Shown: positions 35,948-44,442 of the stretch, piece after piece
How positions within the stretch are numbered: position 1 is the stretch's first letter
Layout of the letters: every line of letters begins with the position of its first letter
Assembly: GCA_038147495.1 (NCBI GenBank)
Contig: JAYQTT010000012.1
Location: forward strand, 49,431-113,430
DNA length: 64,000 nt
Direction: 5' to 3'
Origin: MED-G116 sp038147495
GTDB taxonomy: Bacteria; Pseudomonadota; Alphaproteobacteria; Puniceispirillales; Puniceispirillaceae
Position numbers and translations under genes: made by a program
The notes under the pieces: model-generated
What the model was told of the DNA's origin: nothing
Seen by the model: the letters and a program-made list of their open reading frames with translations, nothing else
Database searches by the model: none

Positions 35948-36710
35948 AGAACCCGCGGGCAGACACGCCAACCTGTTTTCAGTCGCTGGCAAGACCGCAC
36001 TGATCACAGGTGGCGGTAGCGGGATTGGCGCGTCAATGGCACGGACTTTGTCCGATGCGGGTGCGCAAATCCTGTTGGTTGGTCGCCGCGAGGATCATCT
36101 GCGCGATGTACTTGGTGACCGAGGCGGCGCCGTCTTTCCACTGGATCTTGGTGCGGATGGTGCGGCCGGAAAATTGGCTGATGCAGTTCACGCAGCCGGT
36201 TTCTCGCCGGATATCATCATAAATGCTGCAGGCGTAAATCCACGCCGACATGCCGATGACATTGATGAAGCAACATGGCGCGCCACGGTTCATCTGAATT
36301 TGAATGTACCATTTCTAGTGGCGCAGGCTTTCGTGCCCCAGATGCAACAAAGAGGATGGGGCCGGATCATCAATATCGCGTCATTGCAGTCCAATCGCGC
36401 ATTTCAGAACGGCATCGCCTATGGAGCGGCCAAAGGCGGCATTCTGCAATTGACTCGCGCCATGGCCGAAGCATGGTCCCACCATGGGATCACGGCAAAT
36501 GCAATTGCCCCCGGCTTCTTTCCTACGGCATTGACCGCAGCCGTTTTTGATAATCAGGCGTTGACCGACCAATATGCGAAGCAAACAGCAATTGGCCGAA
36601 ACGGACGGCTCGAGGATTTGGACGGCCCGCTATTGTTCTTGGCATCTGATGCCAGCGGCTATGTGACCGGACAGAATCTGCCGGTTGACGGAGGGTTCAC
36701 AGCAAAATGA
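35931..36710 (+). CDS. hpsO: Short-chain dehydrogenase, DHPS 2-dehydrogenase
   Basis: A classical SDR of about 259 residues. The NAD site is TGGGSGIGASMARTL, NAAG is present, and the catalytic Ser and Tyr-x3-Lys are in NIASLQS and YGAAKGG. HpsO, together with HpsP, is thought to interconvert the two DHPS enantiomers through a keto intermediate, giving the form HpsN accepts. The start is uncertain: GTG 35931 or TTG 35940, both overlapping the end of hpsN; the longer open frame from 35841 is not needed. It is coupled to hpsP by an ATGA overlap. Confidence 0.83.
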   Translation: MKTLAKEPAGRHANLFSVAGKTALITGGGSGIGASMARTLSDAGAQILLVGRREDHLRDVLGDRGGAVFPLDLGADGAAGKLADAVHAAGFSPDIIINAAGVNPRRHADDIDEATWRATVHLNLNVPFLVAQAFVPQMQQRGWGRIINIASLQSNRAFQNGIAYGAAKGGILQLTRAMAEAWSHHGITANAIAPGFFPTALTAAVFDNQALTDQYAKQTAIGRNGRLEDLDGPLLFLASDASGYVTGQNLPVDGGFTAK

Positions 36711-37693
36711 AAGCGCTTGTCTATACCGCGACACAATCATCTGAAATCTGGAATTATGATGCGCCTGTGGCCGCGCCGGGCCAGAGCATTATCTCGCTGG
36801 AATGTTGTGGGATCTGTGGCTCCGATATGCATGCCTGGCACGGCCATGATGAGCGCCGTATTCCACCTCTGGTGCTTGGACATGAGGCAGTCGGCATCGC
36901 CGGTGATGGTCCTTTTGCCGGCCAACGGGTGGCGATCAACCCCTTGATGACCTGCGGCGATTGTGATGCTTGTAATTCAGGGAATGAACATTTGTGCCCC
37001 CAGCGTGAACTGATCGGCATGCGGGTTCCCGGTGCCTTTGCCGAGCAGGTGGCCATCAACAACAAAAACCTGACGCCGATTGCCGATGGTCTATCCTTCG
37101 AAAACGCCGCCCTTGCCGAACCTTTGGCCTGTGCGGTGAATTCAGTCAATCAAGCGATCAAACACACACCAGACCGAGATGCAGCCATTGCGGTTCTTGG
37201 CGGCGGCGCCATTGGTCTGCTCGCGGCCAAAGTGTTCGAATGCGAGGGATATAACAACATCAGCATCGCCGAGACCAATGAGTTGCGCCGCCGGATGCTG
37301 GAACAGCTTGGCAATTTCAAGCCCTATGACCCGATAGCGACAAGCCCTTCAGATGCATCAATTGATATCGTTCTTGATGCTGTTGGCTCTGGCATCACCA
37401 GACGTGCCGGATCGGCGATGGTGCGCCCGGGCGGTATCATTGTCCATATCGGCCTTCAGGACTCCGAACCCGGACTTGATACAAGGCGAATTACCCTGCA
37501 GGAAATTACCTTCAGCGGCGTCTATTGCTATCGTGCCAGCGATTTTGCCAGATCGATTGCCTTGCTTGAAGCTGGTGACATCACCGGCGCAGGCTGGACC
37601 GAGATACGCGATCTTGACGATGGGGCCAAAGCCTTTCAGGACATCCATGATGGCAAAGCACCGCCGAAGATCATTCTGAATACATCAGTTTGA
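36707..37693 (+). CDS. hpsP: Zinc-dependent alcohol dehydrogenase, DHPS 2-dehydrogenase
   Basis: A 328-residue medium-chain dehydrogenase. Catalytic zinc residues are in CGICGSDMHAWHG and GHEAVG; the structural-zinc lobe is CGDCDACNSGNEHLCPQ with four cysteines; and the nucleotide-binding strand is AIAVLGGGAIGLLAA. It pairs with HpsO for DHPS stereoisomer conversion. The next steps (sulfolactate oxidation and C-S bond cleavage, e.g. SuyAB or Xsc) are not in this window and must be elsewhere or absent. Last gene of the operon; no clear terminator follows. Confidence 0.85.
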   Translation: MKALVYTATQSSEIWNYDAPVAAPGQSIISLECCGICGSDMHAWHGHDERRIPPLVLGHEAVGIAGDGPFAGQRVAINPLMTCGDCDACNSGNEHLCPQRELIGMRVPGAFAEQVAINNKNLTPIADGLSFENAALAEPLACAVNSVNQAIKHTPDRDAAIAVLGGGAIGLLAAKVFECEGYNNISIAETNELRRRMLEQLGNFKPYDPIATSPSDASIDIVLDAVGSGITRRAGSAMVRPGGIIVHIGLQDSEPGLDTRRITLQEITFSGVYCYRASDFARSIALLEAGDITGAGWTEIRDLDDGAKAFQDIHDGKAPPKIILNTSV

Positions 37694-37769
37694 CGAGACA
37701 AGAGACACCCAAGCTGGTGATGTGGGACGCGATAAAGGACTCATTCTACCGTTAGGGCATCGCTGTTCT

Positions 37770-38705
37770 TCAGCGCCAACTCATCCCCGGCAGACCGGAG
37801 CTTGCGACCCTGTCACGAACATGCTCGGCAAACGCCGTAATGATCCGTGATTTATAGTCGCTTCTCACGGTGGCAAGACCACAAACCATTGGCCGGTGTT
37901 CACCTTTCAACCCCCGAAAGACAAGTGTCTCGCCATCAGGCGCAAGATCTGTCTTTGTCCGAACATTGATCAGGCCATAGCCAAACCCGTTGGCAACAAG
38001 GCTACGCAGGCTGGACAAATTGGCCACCCGCTCGGCCACATGCGCACGTAGCCCTTGATTGTGAAACAGTGACAGGAAATAGTCGCTGCTCAGCGGCAAA
38101 TCCAGAAGCACCATCGGCTCTTCGCAAAGATCCGCAAGGTCTATCTTAGCTCCATTGGCCAGCGGATGACCGGGCGCAAGAATGACCTGTGGTGGCAATG
38201 AAATAAGCCCATCAAATTCATACTCACCGGGAATTTCCAGGTCATAGGTAATGGCGATATCAATCTCGGCACGCGCCAGCATATCAAGCAATTCGGTCTG
38301 GTCACCTTCGCGCATCACAACTTCGGCATCGGGATGTTGATCAACAAAGCTTCGGCGGATTGCCGCGCTGACAATCGGTGCCAGCGTGACCAGACAACCC
38401 ACGGTAATGCGACCACGCACACCTTCGACAATGTCATTCGCCACATCGCCGAGTGACGCCACACTCTGCAAGATATGCTTTGCTTCCTTGAAGATGCGCT
38501 GCCCACCTGCAGTCAGATGCAAGCCGCGGGCATGCTGCCGAACAAAGAGCTGAACGCCAAGCTCTGCTTCCAGATGGCTTATCGCCGCAGAAATGGATGA
38601 GGAGGATACATTCAGCCTTTCTGCCGCCGCCAGCACGCTGTTCGCATCGCCAACGGCAACCATATATTCAAGCTGGCGCAGGGTAAGGCGTCGTGCTTTT
38701 GTCAT
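37770..38705 (-). CDS. LysR-family transcription regulator
   Basis: A 311-residue regulator with an N-terminal HTH (TLRQLEYMVAVGDANSVLAAAERLNVSSSSISAAISHLEAELGVQLF, read in pieces) and a two-lobed effector domain. ATG 38705 is chosen; the in-frame GTG at 38717 adds four residues. It lies downstream of the HpaB-family gene on the same strand, 154 bp away, not divergent from a target, so its regulon is uncertain. The HpaB gene and the SAF-domain oxidoreductase that diverges from it are the closest candidates. Confidence 0.87.
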   Translation of the reverse strand: MTKARRLTLRQLEYMVAVGDANSVLAAAERLNVSSSSISAAISHLEAELGVQLFVRQHARGLHLTAGGQRIFKEAKHILQSVASLGDVANDIVEGVRGRITVGCLVTLAPIVSAAIRRSFVDQHPDAEVVMREGDQTELLDMLARAEIDIAITYDLEIPGEYEFDGLISLPPQVILAPGHPLANGAKIDLADLCEEPMVLLDLPLSSDYFLSLFHNQGLRAHVAERVANLSSLRSLVANGFGYGLINVRTKTDLAPDGETLVFRGLKGEHRPMVCGLATVRSDYKSRIITAFAEHVRDRVASSGLPGMSWR

Positions 38706-38859
38706 CCCTTTTTCCACATCACCCCCAAAAAAGGAGGACGGCGGCTGTCACCGCGCAACGAAATGCGTTGCCTACTCAGCCGCCTTCATATTCTGGTTAT
38801 TGTCATACCATTTATGGATCGAGGGATCGCCAGCCTCACGCGGGCGCACTTGACGTACC

Positions 38860-40311
38860 TTATCTGACAGATTCGCCGACTTTCTGCACGAAATCCAGCG
38901 TCGCTTCCCAGTCAAAATTGCGATAGACCGCGCCCATCTGAGCAAAGGGGGCGCTTTGTGCAAACAGCTGGAAGGTCAGCCGGTGTCCGGCATAATCGGA
39001 ATTGAGAAGGTCGCGGGCATAGGCAAGAAGCTTGCGCCGGTCTTCGGCTCCCCACTCATCATTGACCGTATAGTATTTATCCATCCACGGCTTTGTGTCA
39101 GGCGAGGTAAAGGTCGCCAGATTGGGGGTGACACAAATCTGACCACCGCACAATTCGCGGGCGATGTGCATCATCTCGTTCAACTGGTTAAGCGCCGTAC
39201 AGCGTCCGGTATATAACAGTGACTGATTGGGCATCATCAGGCCGGCTGGCGATGCTTCACCAAGCGTGATGGCCGCCGTCAGATGAGCGTTGATGTTCTC
39301 CCGCCAGATGGCGAGCCGCGACAGCTTCTCTTGTACCGCCGGTTGTTTTTCAAGACCCGTTTGCCGCACGTTGAACAAAGCCGCGCCGATCATCATATCG
39401 GCCAGCTTCAACGTACGCTGGACAAAGGCAAATGCAGAATAACGATGCAAGGTCGCGCGAATGAACGCCGCCGCCTTGGTGTGTCTGTAGAACAACACGT
39501 TTTCCCATGGGATCAGCACATCGTCAAAGATCACCATCGTATCAACTTCATCCAGACGATTGGCCAGCGGATAGTCCTGCTGGTTGGCGCGTGGACAGCC
39601 ACCGCTTGCCCCGGCAAAGCCACTCCGGCAAATGAATTTCAGATTTGGCGAATTCAGATCACAGATAAAACCAAGGGCATATTCAGACAGCTTTGCATCG
39701 CCCCAATTGGCAATCGTTGGCTTGGTAAAGGCCTGATTGGCATAGGCCGCCGCCGTTTCGAATTTGGCACCGCGAACGATAATGCCTTCATCGGTCTCCT
39801 TGACTGCATGAAGCAGCATATCAGGGTCCTGATCCTGTGGCGCCTTCGAGCGATCACCTTTCGGGTCAGTATTTGCTGATACATGGAACGGGTCTTCATG
39901 CAGCACCCGGTTAATATGCGTTTCGATGTTCGTTGCAAATTGCGGGTCAACCTCGTTCAACACGTCTTTACCATCGAACAGTGACCACATTTCACCCACT
40001 GTTTCGTCACCAACACGCGTCACCACACCGCCGACATCCTCCATCACCATGTCCGAGGCGCGGCGTTTTGCCCACCAATCTTCCTGTGTATAGGGGAGCG
40101 CGTTGCCGATGGCGTTGATCTCGCCATCCTGCTCAACGGTCATCACCGGAGCGGTCTTGGCATCATGCTGCATGTCATATATGCGCGCGCGAATATCGAC
40201 AATCGGCTTGAACATCGGATGCGTTGTCACGTCTTTGACGCGTTCGCCATCCATATATACCTCGCGGGTGCCGCGAATACTGTCTTTATATTGATCACCG
40301 GTCCGGATCAT
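38860..40311 (-). CDS. HpaB-family flavin-dependent monooxygenase
   Basis: A 483-residue member of the 4-hydroxyphenylacetate 3-hydroxylase family (acyl-CoA dehydrogenase-like fold), which uses reduced FAD to hydroxylate phenolic compounds. Begins MIRTGDQYKDSIRGTREVYM with VTTHPMFKPIVDIRARIYDM, as is usual, and ends in an arginine-rich helix. It lacks the N-terminal cysteines that hold the iron-sulfur cluster in 4-hydroxybutyryl-CoA dehydratase, so that alternative is unlikely. No flavin reductase (HpaC) is nearby. The start is ATG 40311, behind GGGAG; a TTG at 40353 is rejected. Substrate unknown. Confidence 0.85.
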   Translation of the reverse strand: MIRTGDQYKDSIRGTREVYMDGERVKDVTTHPMFKPIVDIRARIYDMQHDAKTAPVMTVEQDGEINAIGNALPYTQEDWWAKRRASDMVMEDVGGVVTRVGDETVGEMWSLFDGKDVLNEVDPQFATNIETHINRVLHEDPFHVSANTDPKGDRSKAPQDQDPDMLLHAVKETDEGIIVRGAKFETAAAYANQAFTKPTIANWGDAKLSEYALGFICDLNSPNLKFICRSGFAGASGGCPRANQQDYPLANRLDEVDTMVIFDDVLIPWENVLFYRHTKAAAFIRATLHRYSAFAFVQRTLKLADMMIGAALFNVRQTGLEKQPAVQEKLSRLAIWRENINAHLTAAITLGEASPAGLMMPNQSLLYTGRCTALNQLNEMMHIARELCGGQICVTPNLATFTSPDTKPWMDKYYTVNDEWGAEDRRKLLAYARDLLNSDYAGHRLTFQLFAQSAPFAQMGAVYRNFDWEATLDFVQKVGESVR

Positions 40312-40551
40312 GTTGTATCTCCCTCGCTCGTCCTGTCTGACGTTTGACTGCAACGGCTTAATATTCGCGCCTCTATTGATTCGCTTAAAGAGCTAAATAT
40401 TGGACTATTGATTCAGTTTTTCCTAATCAAAAATGTAGTAAGCGGAAGAAGGCATCACCGCTTGTTTGTGACGATTTATCAAGGCTGGACGAGCAGCACA
40501 CAGAAAGCGCACTATGAGAGCCTACCTCGATGCCCAAGCGGAGTTGCCAAG

Positions 40552-41871
40552 ATGTTCCTCTATGATGATTTATTGAAGCGCGCTGCAAACAACGCCCCCG
40601 TCAAAGTTGGTTTGATCGGCGCGGGCAAATTCGGTTCAATGTTTCTCTCGCAGGTGCCATCAACACCCGGGTTGGAAGTGCGCTGCATCGCCGATTTGAA
40701 CCCGGCACGCGCACGCCAGACCTGTCTTGATGTCGGCTGGCCGGAAGCGCTTGTCGATACCACGCAGTTTTTTGATGATGCCGTCCGCATGATGGAGACA
40801 AAGGATCTTGATGTTATCGTTGAGGCTACGGGCAATCCGGTTGTCGGCGTTGTTCATGCACGTACCGCAATTCGCAACGGCCATCACATCGTCATGGTCA
40901 ATGTCGAGGCTGATGTTCTTGCGGGCGCTCTCCTTGCCCGCGAGGCCAAAGCCGCCGGCGTTGTCTATTCAATGGCCTATGGCGATCAGCCCGCCTTGAC
41001 CTGCGAAATGGTGGATTGGGCGCGCAGCACCGGATTTTCAGTTGTCGCCGCTGGCAAAGGCACAAAATATTTGCCCTCCTATCACGCCTCGACACCCGAC
41101 ACCGTCTGGGACCATTACGGGCTGACCGCCGAGCAAGCCGCCGCCGCCGGGATGAACAGTCAAATGTTCAACTCGTTCCTTGATGGCACAAAATCCGCGC
41201 TTGAGATGGCAGCGATTGCCAATGCCACAGGTCTGGCAGCACCGGATGACGGCTTACTGTTCCCACCGGCAGGGATGGATGACCTTGCCCATATTCTGCG
41301 ACCCCAGAGCGAGGGCGGCCAATTACAGACCAAAGGTCAGGTTGAAGTCGTCTCATCACTGGAGCGTGACGGACGCCCGGTCTTCAAGGATTTGCGCTGG
41401 GGTGTCTATGTTGTCATTGAGGCACCGAATGATTATGCCGCGGCCTGTTTCCGGCAATATGGCATGAATACAGATGCCACAGGACGCTATTCGGCAATGT
41501 ACAAGCCGTTTCACCTGATCGGGCTGGAGTTGAATATCTCCATTCTTGCCGCGGCATTGCTAAAATTGCCAACCGGCTCGACACAGCATTTTGTTGGGGA
41601 TGTCGTGGCCACCGCAAAACGTGACCTGAAAGCCGGAGAAATTCTTGATGGAGAAGGTGGTCACACCGTTTGGGGAAAGCTATGCCCGGCTGAGGCATCA
41701 CTTGCCATCGGCGGATTGCCAATTGGGCTTGCCCATCATGTCAAACTGACCGCTGATGTTACGGCAAATACGCCAGTGCGCTGGCAGGATGTTGAGATTG
41801 ACGAGAGCCTTGACGCCGTGCATCTTCGCCGTGCCATGGAAGCAAATCCGGATGTGCGCCTGTCCGCATAA
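40552..41871 (+). CDS. NAD(P)-binding oxidoreductase with C-terminal SAF domain
   Basis: A 439-residue protein. The N-terminal Rossmann domain is homoserine-dehydrogenase-like: VKVGLIGAGKFGSMFLSQV (about 17-35) and then DVIVEATGNPVVG. The C-terminal part is a SAF/AFP-like domain, AKRDLKAGEILDGEGGHTVWGKL. Known family members act in sugar-acid and polyol degradation, but I cannot give a substrate. Divergent from the HpaB-family gene, with a 240-bp shared promoter region. A start further upstream (40408) is open but ATG 40552 has GGAG before it and fits the Rossmann start. Confidence 0.82.
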   Translation: MFLYDDLLKRAANNAPVKVGLIGAGKFGSMFLSQVPSTPGLEVRCIADLNPARARQTCLDVGWPEALVDTTQFFDDAVRMMETKDLDVIVEATGNPVVGVVHARTAIRNGHHIVMVNVEADVLAGALLAREAKAAGVVYSMAYGDQPALTCEMVDWARSTGFSVVAAGKGTKYLPSYHASTPDTVWDHYGLTAEQAAAAGMNSQMFNSFLDGTKSALEMAAIANATGLAAPDDGLLFPPAGMDDLAHILRPQSEGGQLQTKGQVEVVSSLERDGRPVFKDLRWGVYVVIEAPNDYAAACFRQYGMNTDATGRYSAMYKPFHLIGLELNISILAAALLKLPTGSTQHFVGDVVATAKRDLKAGEILDGEGGHTVWGKLCPAEASLAIGGLPIGLAHHVKLTADVTANTPVRWQDVEIDESLDAVHLRRAMEANPDVRLSA

Positions 41872-41873
41872 GC

Positions 41874-41904
41874 CATCCGACCGTCAAACACACATCATCG
41901 GATG
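41874..41904 (+). terminator. Possible weak terminator after the SAF-domain gene
   Basis: CATCCGA and TCGGATG form a seven-base-pair stem with a 17-base loop, directly after the stop codon. The following bases (CTGCATTTATAA) are only loosely T-rich. A possible but unproven terminator. Confidence 0.3.
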
Positions 41905-42079
41905 CTGCATTTATAAGACTGTCACATACCCGTGCGACATCATGACATGACAGCCACCGCCTTCCCTTACACGGCGACTGCCACCACATATTTGGCATGC
42001 TGCAAGGTCTGGTGATCCGACATAACGCCATGATGACATTCCAGTTTCGAAAAATTGGTGAATTTTGGTTGGCACAGCT

Positions 42080-42106
42080 AATTGATAATGATAATGATTA
42101 TCAATT
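42080..42106. promoter_or_regulatory. Fur box upstream of the iron-binding protein gene
   Basis: Ten-base arms AATTGATAAT / ATTATCAATT around GATAATG. The 19-mer from 42084 to 42102 matches the classical Fur consensus GATAATGATAATCATTATC at 18 of 19 positions. It lies about 60 bp before the start codon, over the likely promoter, so the gene should be repressed when iron is plentiful. Confidence 0.9.
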
Positions 42107-42163
42107 GCAAAAAATGCCTATTGTGCAGGACAGACCCCGACAGGCATAACCAGAGGTAGCAAA

Positions 42164-43255
42164 ATGACCACCAAGACCATAGACCGACAGATTACAGGTA
42201 ATATGATGAACACGCAGTTCCTTTGGCGTATGTGCAAGACGTTGATGAAACCAATCTCCGGTGCAGTGATGATCGCGGCAACAATGGTCAGCGCCGTATC
42301 TGCCGCCGAACTGAACATCTATTCGCACCGCCAGCCATTCCTGATCCAGCCGTTCCTTGACGCCTTTACCGCCAAGACTGGCATTGAAACAAATGTTGTT
42401 TTCGCATCAAAAGGCCTTGCCCAGCGTCTTGAGCGCGAGGGCGAGAACAGCCCGGCTGACGTGGTGCTGACTGTCGATATCGCCCGCCTCAGTGTGTATG
42501 CACAAAAAGGGCTTTTCTCAAAAATCGAGTCAGCAACACTGAACAACGCAATCCCGGCCCATCTTCGTGACAGCGAAGGCTATTGGTACGGGCTGTCGGT
42601 ACGCAGCCGGATCATTGGCGTGTCAAAAGACAGGGTCCAACCGGGCGAGATTCAACGCTATGAGGACCTTGCTGATCCGAAATGGCGTGGGCGGATCTGC
42701 TCGCGCCCCGGCTCGCATGTCTATAACAGATCGCTTGTCGCATCTATGATCGCCGCACATGGCGAGGCAAAGGCGGAAGCGTGGGCACAGGGCGTTGTCA
42801 GTAATTTCGCCCGCCGCCCGCAAGGCAATGACCGGGCGCAGGCAAAAGCCATTTACCAAGGCGTTTGCGATGTCGCCATCATGAACCATTATTATTATGG
42901 CAACATGCTAACCTCTGATGAGGCCGAACAACGCGAATGGGCCAATGCCATCAATATCGTCTTTGCCAATCAGGGCGCGGATGATCGCGGCGCCCACATC
43001 AATGTCAGTGGTGGCGGCGTCACCCGCTATTCAAAGAATAAGGACAATGCCATCCGCCTGCTGGAGTTCCTGATATCGGATGAGGCGCAACAGCTTTATG
43101 GCAAGATCAACTACGAATATCCGGTCAGCCCGAATGCACCGATCGCAAGCGAATTGGAACTCTGGGGAAGCTTCAAGCAGGACCAGCTACCAATCAACAG
43201 ACTCTCCGATCTTGCGCCAAAGGCACAGATGATCATTGACCGCGTTGGCTGGTAG
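42164..43255 (+). CDS. Ferric iron ABC transporter periplasmic binding protein
   Basis: A 363-residue FbpA/FutA-type protein. After a signal peptide (hydrophobic run then VSAVSA, mature start near AELNIYSHRQPF) the mature part has ADVVLTVDIARL and a tyrosine-rich iron ligand motif NHYYYGNM. It should capture Fe3+ in the periplasm. No permease or ATPase gene is adjacent; both neighbours are unrelated, so the binding protein depends on genes elsewhere. ATG 42164 has AGAGGT upstream; a second ATG pair at residue 13-14 might be used instead. The Fur box upstream supports the role. Confidence 0.88.
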   Translation: MTTKTIDRQITGNMMNTQFLWRMCKTLMKPISGAVMIAATMVSAVSAAELNIYSHRQPFLIQPFLDAFTAKTGIETNVVFASKGLAQRLEREGENSPADVVLTVDIARLSVYAQKGLFSKIESATLNNAIPAHLRDSEGYWYGLSVRSRIIGVSKDRVQPGEIQRYEDLADPKWRGRICSRPGSHVYNRSLVASMIAAHGEAKAEAWAQGVVSNFARRPQGNDRAQAKAIYQGVCDVAIMNHYYYGNMLTSDEAEQREWANAINIVFANQGADDRGAHINVSGGGVTRYSKNKDNAIRLLEFLISDEAQQLYGKINYEYPVSPNAPIASELELWGSFKQDQLPINRLSDLAPKAQMIIDRVGW

Positions 43256-43279
43256 GCCGGTCCGCCCGTCAGTTATCGT

Positions 43280-44356
43280 TTAACCGGCTATGATCTCCGC
43301 GATGCCAGCGCCACAATCCTCGGTGCTGGCATTGCCGCCAAGATCCCGTGTGCGCAGACCCTCTTCTGCCAGTGCGGTATCAATCGCATCAGTCATACAT
43401 TTTGCCGCATCAGCAAAACCCAGATGTTCGAGCATCATCGCACCCGCCCAGATCTGGCCAACCGGATTGGCAATGCCCATTCCGGCGATATCCGGGGCTG
43501 ATCCATGAACCGGCTCAAAGAGTGACGGGAAATCACCATTCGGATTGATATTGCCAGACGGGGCCACGCCAATCGTGCCGGTACAGGCTGGCCCAAGATC
43601 GGACAGGATGTCACCAAAAAGATTTGAGGCAACAACCACATCAAACCAATCCGGATGCTGGACAAAATGTGCGGTCAGAATGTCAATGTGATACCGGTCG
43701 CAATTAATGTCGGGATAGGCCTTGGCCATTTCATCTACACGTTCGTCCCAATACGGCATGGTAATGGAAATACCATTGGATTTTGTCGCAGATGTCAGAT
43801 GTTTCTTTGGTCGGCTTTGCGCCAGATCAAATGCAAACCGAAGAACCCGGTCAATCCCGATGCGGGTCATGATTGTTTCCTGAATAACAATCTCTCGCTC
43901 GGTTCCCTCAAACATTTTACCGCCAATAGACGAATATTCGCCTTCGGTATTCTCTCTAACGATCATGAAATCAATGTCGCCTGGAACGCGGTTGGCAAGC
44001 GGTGATGGCACACCGGGCAGCAATCTTACAGGGCGCAAATTGATATATTGGTCAAAGGCGCGGCGGAATTTGAGTAAGGATCCCCACAGCGAAATGTGAT
44101 CGGGGATTTTGTCAGGAAGGCCAACCGCTCCAAAGAAAATAGCGTCATGACCGCCAATCTGATCCTGCCAATCTTCGGGCAGCATATCCCCATGTTTGGC
44201 GTAATAATCATAGCTGGCAAAATCAAAATGATCGAAATGCAGATTGATATCAAATTTGCTGGCTACGGCTTCAAGTGCGCGCAAGCCTTCTGGAACAACC
44301 TCTTTGCCGATGCCGTCTCCTGCAATCACCGCAATATTGAATCGATTCTTCGTCAT
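43280..44356 (-). CDS. Tartrate/D-malate-type dehydrogenase (isocitrate/isopropylmalate family)
   Basis: A 358-residue NAD-dependent beta-hydroxyacid oxidative decarboxylase of the IPMDH/ICDH family. Features: AVIAGDGIGKEVVPEG near the N-terminus, the LRPVRLLPGVPSPL substrate loop and REN(TEGEYS) (characteristic of TtuC/DmlA, not LeuB), NLFGDILSDLG for metal and substrate, and EPVHGSAPDIAGMGIANP. It converts tartrate, malate or a substituted malate to a keto acid and CO2. Last gene of the minus-strand run that begins near 52.2 kb; gap to the PrpD gene is 86 bp. Confidence 0.88.
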   Translation of the reverse strand: MTKNRFNIAVIAGDGIGKEVVPEGLRALEAVASKFDINLHFDHFDFASYDYYAKHGDMLPEDWQDQIGGHDAIFFGAVGLPDKIPDHISLWGSLLKFRRAFDQYINLRPVRLLPGVPSPLANRVPGDIDFMIVRENTEGEYSSIGGKMFEGTEREIVIQETIMTRIGIDRVLRFAFDLAQSRPKKHLTSATKSNGISITMPYWDERVDEMAKAYPDINCDRYHIDILTAHFVQHPDWFDVVVASNLFGDILSDLGPACTGTIGVAPSGNINPNGDFPSLFEPVHGSAPDIAGMGIANPVGQIWAGAMMLEHLGFADAAKCMTDAIDTALAEEGLRTRDLGGNASTEDCGAGIAEIIAG

Positions 44357-44442
44357 CGTCTGTCACTCCACATTTTAAATATTTTACCAACAGCAGAACA
44401 GCCATCGGGAACAGTTTGATTGCCGGAACGAACTGCCCAGCG

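Noticed and set aside
38860..40311. 4-hydroxybutyryl-CoA dehydratase
   Set aside because: The cysteines that hold the iron-sulfur cluster in that enzyme are absent from the N-terminal domain.
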